64,000 bases of DNA from Sulfurimonas sp. (lineage in GTDB: Bacteria; Campylobacterota; Campylobacteria; Campylobacterales; Sulfurimonadaceae). The notes beneath the pieces are model-generated. The model saw only the letters and a program-made list of their open reading frames with translations, was not told the origin of the DNA and ran no database searches. Numbering within the stretch: position 1 is the stretch's first letter; each line of letters begins with the position of its first letter. The translations under genes were made by a program, and so were the position numbers. The stretch covers positions 1-64,000 of the forward strand of contig NZ_JAQTOD010000001.1 in NCBI RefSeq assembly GCF_028713515.1. Reading direction: 5' to 3'. Shown in pieces: positions 46,889 through 56,227 of the stretch.

Positions 46889-48220
46889 ATGTCATTTGAA
46901 AAATTAGGAGTTATAAAACAACTTCTCAAATCTATAAAAGATTTAGGCTATGAAAAACCTACAACTATTCAAAAAAGAGCCATTCCTCTAGTTTTGGCAA
47001 AGAGCGATGTTTTTGCAACTGCTCAAACCGGAACTGGTAAAACCGCTGCATTCGGACTTCCTATGCTTCAGCGACTTAGAAAAACAACTGCAGATGAGAG
47101 CAGGGCAATAAGAGGTCTTATACTTGCGCCAACTCGCGAACTCTCTATTCAGATTTATGAAGATTTGCAAAATTATGCTAAAGGAATGGATCTTGATATT
47201 TCAGTTTTGGTGGGTGGCAAAGATATAGAGACCCAGCAAAAATTACTCAAAAAAGGGGTTGATATTATTATCGGAACTCCTGGAAGAGTTATGGAGCTGG
47301 TGAGTAAGGGCGTTAGCTTGGCTAGCATAGAGATTTTTGTGTTAGATGAAGCTGACAGAATGCTGGATATGGGCTTTGCCAAAGATATAAGAGTTATCCA
47401 CCCACTTCTACCAAAAAGACATCAAACACTACTTTTTTCAGCTACTTCTAGTGATAAGGTGAGAAAATTATCAAAATTGCTTCTGACAAAGCCAGATTTT
47501 GTAGAAGTCTCTAAAAAGAATTCAACCGTTGAGACAATAAATCAAGTTGCGTATTTAGTGGATACAGACAAAAAAGCGGCGCTTTTGGCATATATAATCG
47601 GCTCAAGAAACTTTAGACAAGTTTTAGTCTTCACAAAAACAAAAGCAAGTGCTGATTCGCTGATAGCAGAGCTTAAAAACGATGGATTAAAGTGTGGCGT
47701 TATCCACGGAGATAAAACTCAAGCGCATAGACTTAAAACTCTAAATGAGTTTAAAGAGGGAAAAATAAAAGTTTTAGTAGCTACTGATATAGCCTCAAGA
47801 GGGCTAGATATCGAAGATCTACCATTTGTTATAAACTACGAGTTGCCATCAATTCCAGAGGATTATGTCCATAGGGTTGGGCGAACCGGGCGTGCAGGTA
47901 AAGATGGCATAGCTATTTCACTGCTTGATATATATGATGTTTTTGATATAAAGGCAGTGGAGAAGCTTATAGGAAAGAAGATTCAAAAAGAGGTTGTTGA
48001 GGGCTTTGAGCCAGATAAGTCTGTACGAAGAAAAGATCAAGATGAAGTAAAAATAAAAAGTGAGTATAAGTCAGCTGAAAAAAAGCAGAGCTCAAAAAAA
48101 TATAGCACTAAAAAGTCAACCTTTAAAAAATTAGATTCAAAAAAGGTAGGTACAAAGAAGCCAGCAGAGGCTAAAAAAGCACCAGCGTCAAAAAAAAGAA
48201 AAACAACAAAGCGTGATTAG
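46889..48220 (+). CDS. rhlE: DEAD-box RNA helicase, RhlE type
   Basis: Q motif, AQTGTGKT, PTRELSIQI, VLDEADRMLDMGF, SATSSD, HRVGRTGRAG; Lys-rich tail. Confidence 0.92.
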   Translation: MSFEKLGVIKQLLKSIKDLGYEKPTTIQKRAIPLVLAKSDVFATAQTGTGKTAAFGLPMLQRLRKTTADESRAIRGLILAPTRELSIQIYEDLQNYAKGMDLDISVLVGGKDIETQQKLLKKGVDIIIGTPGRVMELVSKGVSLASIEIFVLDEADRMLDMGFAKDIRVIHPLLPKRHQTLLFSATSSDKVRKLSKLLLTKPDFVEVSKKNSTVETINQVAYLVDTDKKAALLAYIIGSRNFRQVLVFTKTKASADSLIAELKNDGLKCGVIHGDKTQAHRLKTLNEFKEGKIKVLVATDIASRGLDIEDLPFVINYELPSIPEDYVHRVGRTGRAGKDGIAISLLDIYDVFDIKAVEKLIGKKIQKEVVEGFEPDKSVRRKDQDEVKIKSEYKSAEKKQSSKKYSTKKSTFKKLDSKKVGTKKPAEAKKAPASKKRKTTKRD

Positions 48221-48273
48221 CCACCGAGACTACGCGTTTTTGTAAAAAATGGCGTAAAAATATCTTGTAATTA

Positions 48274-48369
48274 TCGAAAAACTTGTTTTTCGTAGCTTTA
48301 TGGGATCGGAAGGGACGATGAGTCCCTACCACAAAGACGGACTTGTTCGTTTTTGTGTATAACATCAAT
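48274..48369. repeat. Structured intergenic element, copy 1
   Basis: TCGAAAAAC hairpin, agTCCC, stem CACAAAGACG-GACTTGTT-CGTTTTTGTG; homologous to 59550-59650. Confidence 0.8.
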
Positions 48370-48385
48370 AAACATAGGAGTTCAA

Positions 48386-48829
48386 ATGGAAGTAATCTAT
48401 CCATACGCAAATATAATACACCTCATTTTGGCAATAATTTTCTTAGGTTATGTTTTTACTGACTTAGTTATAATCTCAGCATTAAAAGGTAAATTTGGTA
48501 AAGAAAATGATAAGAAGATAGAGCAAACACTGGGAGCTAAAAGCTTTAAAATTTTCCCAATTGCGCTTCTTTTTATAGTTTTAAGTGGTGGTATGATGAT
48601 GTCAAAATACATAAACTCTACTGCAGGATTTTTCGAGACTGATTTGCAAAAAATATTAGTCGTAAAAATTACTTTGGCATCTATAATAATTTTAGGTGTT
48701 CTTTATAATCTCTTTACAAAACTTACAGGTAGAAAAAAGATAGCTTTTATGCAAAATCACTTCCACAAGTTAGTTATAGTTCTAGGATTTTTTATAGTTG
48801 TTTGCGCAAAAATGATGTTCGTTGCATAA
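48386..48829 (+). CDS. CopD-like small integral membrane protein
   Basis: Four predicted TMs, HLILAIIFLGYVFTDLVII...FHKLVIVLGFFIVV. Confidence 0.65.
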   Translation: MEVIYPYANIIHLILAIIFLGYVFTDLVIISALKGKFGKENDKKIEQTLGAKSFKIFPIALLFIVLSGGMMMSKYINSTAGFFETDLQKILVVKITLASIIILGVLYNLFTKLTGRKKIAFMQNHFHKLVIVLGFFIVVCAKMMFVA

Positions 48830-48858
48830 CTAAGTATATTGATAAAATAGGTAAAATC

Positions 48859-49314
48859 CTATTTGTCAATTTGTACATATATTTTTGATAGATATGAGTT
48901 ATCCACAAGAGTATCGTCAATGGCATTCGTAATAGCATATGTCAAAAGATAGTAAAGCTCATCGATCATCTGTTTTACGCTTTCATGATTGCTTGCAGTA
49001 ACTACGCAAGAGTAGATTTTTTTAGAGAAATATGTTTGTTGAAAACTTGTCAGTAGCTTATTTGCTGCTTTAATCCCATTGGAGTTGTTCACAGAATCAA
49101 GTATTATGGCACATAAATTTGGTGCAATGAGCACAAAAGAGTCGCTTTTTCGGATAGATGAAGAAAATTGTGCAAAATCAATAGGCTCAGTTGAGAATCC
49201 AATCATTACAGAGTAATTTATCCCATATCTTTTAAATCTATAGTCAAATTTATCTACCTCTTGTATTAATATATCTTTAATTGCAGAGTTATTTCCATCT
49301 ATGGTAGCTAACAT
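48859..49314 (-). CDS. Degenerate GGDEF-like protein
   Basis: RYGINYSVMIGFSTEPIDF...SIRKSDSFVLIAPNLCAIILDSVNNSNGIKAANKLL resembles GGDEF fold without the GGDEF signature. Confidence 0.5.
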   Translation of the reverse strand: MLATIDGNNSAIKDILIQEVDKFDYRFKRYGINYSVMIGFSTEPIDFAQFSSSIRKSDSFVLIAPNLCAIILDSVNNSNGIKAANKLLTSFQQTYFSKKIYSCVVTASNHESVKQMIDELYYLLTYAITNAIDDTLVDNSYLSKIYVQIDK

Positions 49315-49438
49315 TTTAAAGCCTTTTTTGTTTATATTATATCAGGATAATTTTTATGAATAAAAGTTTAGGATTATTTTTTTTAAAACAGTGGAATATA
49401 AAAGAAGTATAAAGCCCAGAAAAAGGCTTTATAGCAAT

Positions 49439-49702
49439 CTATCTTAAGTTTTCGAAAGGCGCAGTTACTACTGCTTTTCTTGTTACAGTATATGGAACCA
49501 ATGCAACAGCACGAGCTCTCTTTATAACTGTAGATATCATATCTTGGTGGCGTTTACAGTTTCCTGTTAAACGACGAGGCATAATTTTATATTTTTCTGA
49601 AAGAGAGAAGCGAAGAGCCCCAATATCTTTATAATCCATAAAATCAACTTTTGCTTCACAATATTTACAAAATCTTTTTTTGTATTTTCTTCTTTCTGCC
49701 AT
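49439..49702 (-). CDS. rpsR: 30S ribosomal protein S18
   Basis: [55 protein letters not shown]. Confidence 0.96.
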   Translation of the reverse strand: MAERRKYKKRFCKYCEAKVDFMDYKDIGALRFSLSEKYKIMPRRLTGNCKRHQDMISTVIKRARAVALVPYTVTRKAVVTAPFENLR

Positions 49703-49728
49703 CTTATATCCTTTTTGTTATCTTGTTT

Positions 49729-50244
49729 CTAAAATGGAATCTCATCTTCATCTATGTCGATCACTGGAATCTGACTACTGCTTGGCATCTGCTGAGCTGG
49801 CTTTTGATAGCTTTGAGGCTGTTGCTTATAGCTCGGTTGTTGATAAGCTGGTTCAGTGCGAGACTGACCTTGTGGTGCCTGACTTTGAGGTGCATCATAA
49901 TCATTTTGACTATGACTATCACTTTTTGAATCAAGCATCTGCATAGTTTCAACAACTACAGAGTGTTTTGAGCGTTTTTGTCCATTTTGATCAACCCATT
50001 GATCAAAGTTAAGTCTACCTTCGACTAGGATTTTACTCCCTTTTCTTAGGTATTGATTAGCAATTTCTGCACTTCTTGCAAAAAATGTAATATCTATAAA
50101 ACAGACTTCCTCTTTTTTCTCACCATTTGCGGTGAATTTTCTTGTAGTAGCAAGAGCAGTGTTGGCAATTGCCATCCCGCCTTGAGAGTATTTAAGTTCT
50201 ATTTCTCTAGTTAAGTTTCCAACCAAAATAACTTTGTTATACAT
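49729..50244 (-). CDS. ssb: Single-stranded DNA-binding protein
   Basis: MYNKVILVGNLTREIELKY, acidic C-terminus DIDEDEIPF. Confidence 0.96.
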   Translation of the reverse strand: MYNKVILVGNLTREIELKYSQGGMAIANTALATTRKFTANGEKKEEVCFIDITFFARSAEIANQYLRKGSKILVEGRLNFDQWVDQNGQKRSKHSVVVETMQMLDSKSDSHSQNDYDAPQSQAPQGQSRTEPAYQQPSYKQQPQSYQKPAQQMPSSSQIPVIDIDEDEIPF

Positions 50245-50277
50245 GAGTATTCCTTATCTGTTTAGGCTATTTGCCAA

Positions 50278-50700
50278 TTACTCTGCTGCTGCTTCAGTTG
50301 TTTCTTCTGCTGCTGCATTAGTTGCAACTTCTGCTTCTGCTTCAGTTGAAGTTGGTGATCCAGCTCTTTTGATAGCTTTTTGCACTAACTGTTTCCAAGC
50401 AACTATTTCACGATTTGTGTCATACTTGATTGTTATGAAACGGAGTAAATTTTCGTTGATACGAAAACGACGCTCAATTTCAGAAATTGCCGAAGAAGCT
50501 ATAGTGTAATAAATTACATAATAAAAACCTCTTTCATTTCTATCTATAGGATAAGCTAATTTTCTCATTCCCATAGAGTCTGTTGTTGCTATTTCTCCGC
50601 CATTTGAAGTTATAATTTCTTCAATTACTTTAATGTTAGCTTGAATCTCTTCTGCTGTTAGTGTTGGTTTTACGACTACTAAGTTTTCGTAATGTCTCAT
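50278..50700 (-). CDS. rpsF: 30S ribosomal protein S6
   Basis: MRHYENLVVVKPTLTAEE, MGMRKLAYPIDRNERGFYYVIYY; rpsF-ssb-rpsR order. Confidence 0.96.
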   Translation of the reverse strand: MRHYENLVVVKPTLTAEEIQANIKVIEEIITSNGGEIATTDSMGMRKLAYPIDRNERGFYYVIYYTIASSAISEIERRFRINENLLRFITIKYDTNREIVAWKQLVQKAIKRAGSPTSTEAEAEVATNAAAEETTEAAAE

Positions 50701-50916
50701 AGAGTGAATCTCCCTTTGGTATTTCGCCTAAGTCGGCTTTTGTTTCCCTTTCGGATGTAGTATATATCGAGAGTTTTCGATACAAAGAGAAAGGAACGCG
50801 GAATTATACATAAACAATACTTAAAAAAACAATAGTATAATACTCCCTTATATAAAACGAGATGTCCATAGAATAGTGTTTTTTGGGCAAAATAGTAATA
50901 TTTTTTTGGAGAGTTT

Positions 50917-52014
50917 ATGGCAAAAAGAAGAAGTAGAAGTTCTGGTAAAAATTCAAATAGTTTAAAATATATAGTTATAGCACTGATTTTTATTGCAACT
51001 GTGCTTTTTTCACTTTTGGGGGGCTACTATTTTGGATATAGTGAAGCAAAAGAGGATATGGCTCAAAAAGAGAAAGTAAGATTGGAGATGTTAGAAAAAC
51101 TTGAAAACGCGAGTATTGGAAAAGATAAAACAACTGATGAGCTCTTAAAAAAAAACGAACCAGCAGTAGAGCAGGAGATTGAAAAAAAAGTAGAAAAAGA
51201 TGTTAATGAAAGTGTAAAAATTGCTCCTAAAGCAGAGTTGGAAAAAGAGCCAAAAAAACAAGAACTAAAAGCTGAAACTAAGACAGCACTAAAAACTATA
51301 GATTCTTCGCACGAGTACGACCCATCAACTCTGCCGCAACCTCCAAAGAGAGGTGTGCGTGCATCATCAGAAAAACCAAAATTAGCAATTATTATTGATG
51401 ATGTTAGTATAAAATCACATGTAAGCGCAGTACATGGGCTAAATCTTCCCATCACAATGTCATTTCTTCCACCAAGTGAAAATGGACCAAAATCAAATAT
51501 TCTGGCACAAAATGAGAAGTTTTATATGGTGCATCTGCCAATGGAAGCTCAAAATTTCACAAAGGAGGAGCCGTTTACTTTGAGGGTAAGCGACTCTCAA
51601 AGTGAGATATCCCAAAGAGTAAGAGCAATAAAAGAGCTTTTTCCAAGAGTGCATTACATAAATAATCATACCGGCAGCAAGTTTACATCAGATGAAGCAT
51701 CTGTAAACAGACTTATATATGCGCTTGATAAAGAGAATATAAATTTTATAGATAGTAGAACAGTGGCTTCAACAAAGATTCAAAAAGTTATGGAGAGCTA
51801 CGGTAAAAAATATGTTGGTAGAGACATATTTTTGGACCATCAAGCTGACAAAGGATATGTAAAATCTCAAATTAAAAAAGCTGTTGAGATGGCAAAACTA
51901 CATGGTAACGCTATAGCAATTGGACATCCTCATGAAAATACAATCTTGGCGATTAGTGAATCTAAGGAACTTTTAAAGAGTGTTGAGCTGGTTTTTGTAG
52001 ATAAGATATACTAG
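50917..52014 (+). CDS. Divergent polysaccharide deacetylase family protein (YibQ-like)
   Basis: N-terminal TM and Lys/Glu-rich linker; KLAIIIDDVSI, PMEAQNF, YINNHTGSKFTSD, GHPHENT. Confidence 0.88.
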   Translation: MAKRRSRSSGKNSNSLKYIVIALIFIATVLFSLLGGYYFGYSEAKEDMAQKEKVRLEMLEKLENASIGKDKTTDELLKKNEPAVEQEIEKKVEKDVNESVKIAPKAELEKEPKKQELKAETKTALKTIDSSHEYDPSTLPQPPKRGVRASSEKPKLAIIIDDVSIKSHVSAVHGLNLPITMSFLPPSENGPKSNILAQNEKFYMVHLPMEAQNFTKEEPFTLRVSDSQSEISQRVRAIKELFPRVHYINNHTGSKFTSDEASVNRLIYALDKENINFIDSRTVASTKIQKVMESYGKKYVGRDIFLDHQADKGYVKSQIKKAVEMAKLHGNAIAIGHPHENTILAISESKELLKSVELVFVDKIY

Positions 52015-52800
52015 ATGAGTGTTATTCGAGATAAAATCACAGAGCTCTTATCTATGAAAAGCTATCCTGAAAAACTTTTTTACGATGGAAATCTTGAACT
52101 TCTAAAAAGAACAAAAATTTCTATAGTTGGCAGTAGAAAGCCAACACAATACTCTCGTACTCAAATCCAAAAACTCTCATCTTTACTCTCAAAAAATGGA
52201 GTTTGTATTGTTAGTGGCGGAGCCATGGGTGTGGATGCACTCTCGCACAGTGGGGCCGGAGCATCAAATACTATAGCTGTTTTGCCTTGCGGCATTGATG
52301 TGAGATACCCTGCTATAAATAAAAATCTTTTAGAAGATATTGCTAAAGATGGACTGTTGCTTAGCCAATTTGATGCTGGTTTTAAAGCAACGCCATGGAG
52401 TTTTGTTGTTAGAAATGAGCTAGTAGTGGCACTTGGTGATGCTTTAGTTGTCGGTGAAGCAGATATAGATAGCGGAACCATGAGGAGCATTGAGTTTGCT
52501 CTAAAGATGAAAAAAGAGATTTTTGTACTTCCACAGCGACTAGGTGAGAGTGAAGGAACAAATAAACTGCTAAAAGATGGCAAAGCAAAAGCTATCTATG
52601 ATATGGATGAGTTTGTAGCAATGTTTAGCACTACTTTAAAAGGTAAAAACAGTTCGATTGTTGAGGATGATTTTCTTCTCTATTGCAGCAAAAACCCAAC
52701 TTATGAAGAGGCTATGAAAAAATATCAAAATAGAGTTTTTGAGGCAGAGCTTAACGGAGAGATAAAAGTGGTTAACGGAGTTGTTATAAGATTAACATAG
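52015..52800 (+). CDS. dprA: DNA processing protein DprA
   Basis: SIVGSRKPTQYS, VSGGAMGVDALSH, GEADIDSGTMRSIEFAL. Confidence 0.93.
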   Translation: MSVIRDKITELLSMKSYPEKLFYDGNLELLKRTKISIVGSRKPTQYSRTQIQKLSSLLSKNGVCIVSGGAMGVDALSHSGAGASNTIAVLPCGIDVRYPAINKNLLEDIAKDGLLLSQFDAGFKATPWSFVVRNELVVALGDALVVGEADIDSGTMRSIEFALKMKKEIFVLPQRLGESEGTNKLLKDGKAKAIYDMDEFVAMFSTTLKGKNSSIVEDDFLLYCSKNPTYEEAMKKYQNRVFEAELNGEIKVVNGVVIRLT

Positions 52801-53818
52801 CATCGCCATAAGAGTAGAACCTATAGTCCCTCTCTATAGCTGCCCTATATAGCTCATGAGTTTTATCAATTCCAACAAAAGATGCCACAAGCATCAGTAG
52901 TGTTGATTTTGGTAGATGGAAGTTTGTTAAAAGATGGTTTACTCTGAGTGGTTTGTTGTTTGGATGTAAAAATAGATTTGCCTCACCTTTTTGCAGATCT
53001 CTGTTTCTCATGTAAAACTCAACTGTTCTTGTCGTCGTGGTTCCAACGCTAAGTATTGGCGCATCCGAGAGCAGTATATTTTTAGCTTCACTGGAGATGC
53101 TGTAGTATTCGGAGTGCATCGGATGATCTGTGATAATCTCCGTTTCAACTGGTTTAAATGTCCCACTTCCTACATGCAGAGTAACAAATGCGTGAGTAAA
53201 ACGCGAGCAGACTCTCTCATGCTGCTCTTTTGTGAAATGAAGTGAAGCTGTTGGAGCTGCAACCGCTCCATCTTCTTTTGCGAATACACTTTGGTATTCA
53301 CTCTCGTCCTCTTTATTATCTTCTCTTTGTATGTATGGTGGCAAGGGAATATGACCAATTTTGTCTATTATGGGTAGCAACTCCTCAAATCTAAGAGGTT
53401 TTTTATTAACAAAGAAGTGTGCAATTCTGCTTCCGTCCTCGTTAAGTTTGGTAACAATAGCAGTTAAATTTTCATCAAAAAGAAGTTCGCTGCCTACTTT
53501 CATTTTGCCTCTAATATAAACGCTTATATCAAGAGCATTTAAGGGCTTATTGATTAGAAGTTCAATATTTGCACCACTTGTTTTTTTACCAAAAAGTCTA
53601 GCTTTTATAACTTTTGTATCATTGAAAATAATGGCGCAATTTTTGGGGATAAACTCCTCAAGATTAGAGAAATTTGTGTGTATGATTTCGTCTGTTTCTC
53701 TGATGTAAACCAAGAGTTTTGCGCTATCTCTTGGTGAAGCAGGATGAGTTGCGATTAGCTCTTTTGGAAGAGAAAAATCATAACTCGAAGTTAGTAGAGA
53801 AGCACTATTTGTTATCAT
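52784..53818 (-). CDS. queA: tRNA preQ1(34) S-adenosylmethionine ribosyltransferase-isomerase
   Basis: FSLPKELIATHPASPRDSAKLLV, VAAPTASLHFT, HVGSGTF, TNFHLPKSTLLMLVASF. Confidence 0.95.
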   Translation of the reverse strand: MITNSASLLTSSYDFSLPKELIATHPASPRDSAKLLVYIRETDEIIHTNFSNLEEFIPKNCAIIFNDTKVIKARLFGKKTSGANIELLINKPLNALDISVYIRGKMKVGSELLFDENLTAIVTKLNEDGSRIAHFFVNKKPLRFEELLPIIDKIGHIPLPPYIQREDNKEDESEYQSVFAKEDGAVAAPTASLHFTKEQHERVCSRFTHAFVTLHVGSGTFKPVETEIITDHPMHSEYYSISSEAKNILLSDAPILSVGTTTTRTVEFYMRNRDLQKGEANLFLHPNNKPLRVNHLLTNFHLPKSTLLMLVASFVGIDKTHELYRAAIERDYRFYSYGDAMLIL

Positions 53819-54626
53819 TCTCTAGCGCTAGTGGCTCTTCTGTGTCTTCTTCATCCTCATCCTCTTCTTCATCTTCGGCAGGATTTACAAATTTAACTAT
53901 TATTATGGAAACCCCATATAAAACTACAAGTGGTACTGCCATAAGAGATTGCGTTAAAACATCCGGAGGAGTTAGTATTGCTGAAATAATAAAAATTATA
54001 ACAATAGCGTATCTAAAAAATCCAGACATCTGCTTATCATTAACTAAACCTAAGATAGCCAAACCGTATGCAAAAATAGGTAGTTCAAACGCTATGCCAA
54101 AGCCAAACATAATTTTTGTAAAAAAGCCTACATAATCTTCTATATTTATAAGTGGAGTGAACTTGAAACTACCAAATGCGATTAGAAAGTCAAAACCAAA
54201 TGGAGTTACAACATAGTATGCAAACGCGGCACCAAGTGCAAACATTACTGTTCCGCCGACTACAAAAGGAATAATAAGTTTTTTTTCGTTTGCATAAAGA
54301 GCTGGAGCCACAAAAAGCCATATTTGAGCAAGGATGATTGGTAAAGAAGCAATGAGCGCTGCAAAAAATGAAACAGTCATTGCCACAAAAAATGCACCGC
54401 CTATTTGGTTTGTAGTAACTTTTCCATCAATTGCAAAATTTGCAGTGCCATCAGTTAAAGATTGTTTACCGACCGAGACAAGAGCATCGTTCAGCGGCTG
54501 AACCAACCATGTGAGCAGTTCCTGGCTAAAAGAGAACATAATAAAAAACATAACAATTAGAGTCACAACAGAAATTACTAATCTTTTTCTTAGTTCAACT
54601 AAGTGAGGTCTTATATCATCAAACAT
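53805..54626 (-). CDS. tatC: Sec-independent translocase TatC
   Basis: Six TMs, RPHLVELRKRLVIS, FGIAFELPIF, ILTPPDVLTQSLMAVPLVVLYG. Confidence 0.95.
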   Translation of the reverse strand: MFDDIRPHLVELRKRLVISVVTLIVMFFIMFSFSQELLTWLVQPLNDALVSVGKQSLTDGTANFAIDGKVTTNQIGGAFFVAMTVSFFAALIASLPIILAQIWLFVAPALYANEKKLIIPFVVGGTVMFALGAAFAYYVVTPFGFDFLIAFGSFKFTPLINIEDYVGFFTKIMFGFGIAFELPIFAYGLAILGLVNDKQMSGFFRYAIVIIFIISAILTPPDVLTQSLMAVPLVVLYGVSIIIVKFVNPAEDEEEDEDEEDTEEPLALENDNK

Positions 54627-55011
54627 TTACATCTTCTTTAGTTTTGTTTTTTTTAAAAGTCACTTCTTCTGGTTTGTTTGTTTTTTCTTTAAATGAATCA
54701 AGAGAATCATTGTGCATAAAAGAGTCATCTTCAAATGATGTTAATTTTGCTGCAATAGATCTCGTGTCAGTTGCACTTTTAACTGTATTGCTTGCATCTA
54801 GTAGTTCTTTTTTGTATGCCAGAGCTTCGTCTTTTAGCTCTCTTACATTCATTTCTTGCTCAATTGAGTCTTTAAATGAACCAAGCGTTTCTTTTGTTTG
54901 TTTAAAAAATTTAGCTATTTGAACCATTGTGCTTGGAAGCTTATCTGGCCCAAGAAAAATTACGGCTACAATGGCGATAAGAAGTATCTCTGAAAAACCC
55001 ATACCAAACAT
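54619..55011 (-). CDS. tatB: Sec-independent translocase TatB
   Basis: MFGMGFSEILLIAIVAVIFLGPDKLPSTMVQIAKFF. Confidence 0.93.
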   Translation of the reverse strand: MFGMGFSEILLIAIVAVIFLGPDKLPSTMVQIAKFFKQTKETLGSFKDSIEQEMNVRELKDEALAYKKELLDASNTVKSATDTRSIAAKLTSFEDDSFMHNDSLDSFKEKTNKPEEVTFKKNKTKEDVNV

Positions 55012-55064
55012 AAAAAATCCTTAAAAATTATAATAGGGCGAATTTTAGCTAAAGAATAATTAAA

Positions 55065-56117
55065 CTAGGATATAAAGAGTGCTACCTCGTCCGCTAGAAG
55101 ATAGTTATTGTTGTAGTATATGCCATCTTTTAGAGTTAATTTTTTTTCATAAACTAGAATATCTGCTCTTTCTAGTTCATTTGTATTTAAAAGGTTTTTA
55201 TTTAAGCCAACACAAGAACGAAATCCTAGAAAAATTTGTTCGCTTTTTTTATCTTCTTCTGTTAGCGCCTCCACGCTTATGTTAAGTGGATTTATTATAT
55301 ATTCTTCGAGATTTGTGGTTGGATAGAATCTGTTCATATCCATTTTACCAACAGCACCGCTACCTAGTCCTATATAGTCTTTGTATTGCCAGTATCCCAT
55401 ATTGTGTATGCTTTTATAAGAACCAAAGTTGCTAATTTCGTATTGTTTAAATCCAGCTTTTTTGATTTTATTAAACAACCATTTTGTGATAGTTAGTCTC
55501 TCTTTCGACATATATGGTTTTAGAGCAAAGGGTGTTGCTTCTTCGATGGTTAGAGCATAAGCGCTTAAGTGATTTATAGGCAGAGAAAATGCAGTGTTTA
55601 AATCTTCTTCTAAGAGTTCTTTTGTGTCACCTAGTGTTGCGTAGATTATGTCTAGTGAAATATTTGTAAATCCAACCTCTTTAGCGTTTATAATAGCCTT
55701 TTTTGCTTGTTTTGAGCTGTGCGCTCGGTTTAGCAGTTTTAGTTTTGCATCATTGAAGCTCTGAACGCCAAAACTAACGCGATTAACACCCAGGTTGTGC
55801 ATCTGGCTTAGCCACTCTTTATTCGCACTATTTGGATTTGCTTCTGTTGTTATCTCGATACCGTCTTTTAAATATGGAGAAAGCATTTCAAAGAGTTTTT
55901 TATAGAGTTTTGCTTCAACACAAGACGGAGTTCCACCACCAATAAAGAGTGCCTCTATCTCTTTGGCTACTACATCAAATCTTTTTAGTTCAAATTCCAG
56001 TTGGTTACAGAGTGCCTGCATATAGCTATTTTTGAGATGAAATTTATCAACATAAGAGTTAAAAGCACAGTAGTAACACTTAGAGTCACAAAATGGGATA
56101 TGAATATATAGTAGCAT
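55065..56117 (-). CDS. hemW: HemW-like radical SAM protein
   Basis: LLYIHIPFCDSKCYYCAFNSYV, FIGGGTPS, RVSFGVQSFND. Confidence 0.88.
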   Translation of the reverse strand: MLLYIHIPFCDSKCYYCAFNSYVDKFHLKNSYMQALCNQLEFELKRFDVVAKEIEALFIGGGTPSCVEAKLYKKLFEMLSPYLKDGIEITTEANPNSANKEWLSQMHNLGVNRVSFGVQSFNDAKLKLLNRAHSSKQAKKAIINAKEVGFTNISLDIIYATLGDTKELLEEDLNTAFSLPINHLSAYALTIEEATPFALKPYMSKERLTITKWLFNKIKKAGFKQYEISNFGSYKSIHNMGYWQYKDYIGLGSGAVGKMDMNRFYPTTNLEEYIINPLNISVEALTEEDKKSEQIFLGFRSCVGLNKNLLNTNELERADILVYEKKLTLKDGIYYNNNYLLADEVALFIS

Positions 56118-56227
56118 TTAGCCCCTGACCTATAAAATAAAATTGTACCAATAAATAAATTAATACCCATTAAAGCAATATGTGCTAAAGTTTTATAATT
56201 TTTTTATATAAATATTTTAGAAATTAT

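Noticed and set aside
48310-48345. Hammerhead-ribozyme-like GATGA-GTCC...GGAC pattern in the structured element
   Set aside because: The essential GAAA after stem II and stem I/III context are missing in both copies
49651-49946. ORFs 49651-49929 and 49680-49946 on the + strand
   Set aside because: Antisense to rpsR and ssb, whose coding is certain
50701-50800. Possible S6:S18 ribosomal protein leader upstream of rpsF (contains GCCGACTTAGGC)
   Set aside because: The known bulged CCG stem could not be reconstructed with confidence by eye; needs an Rfam/Infernal search
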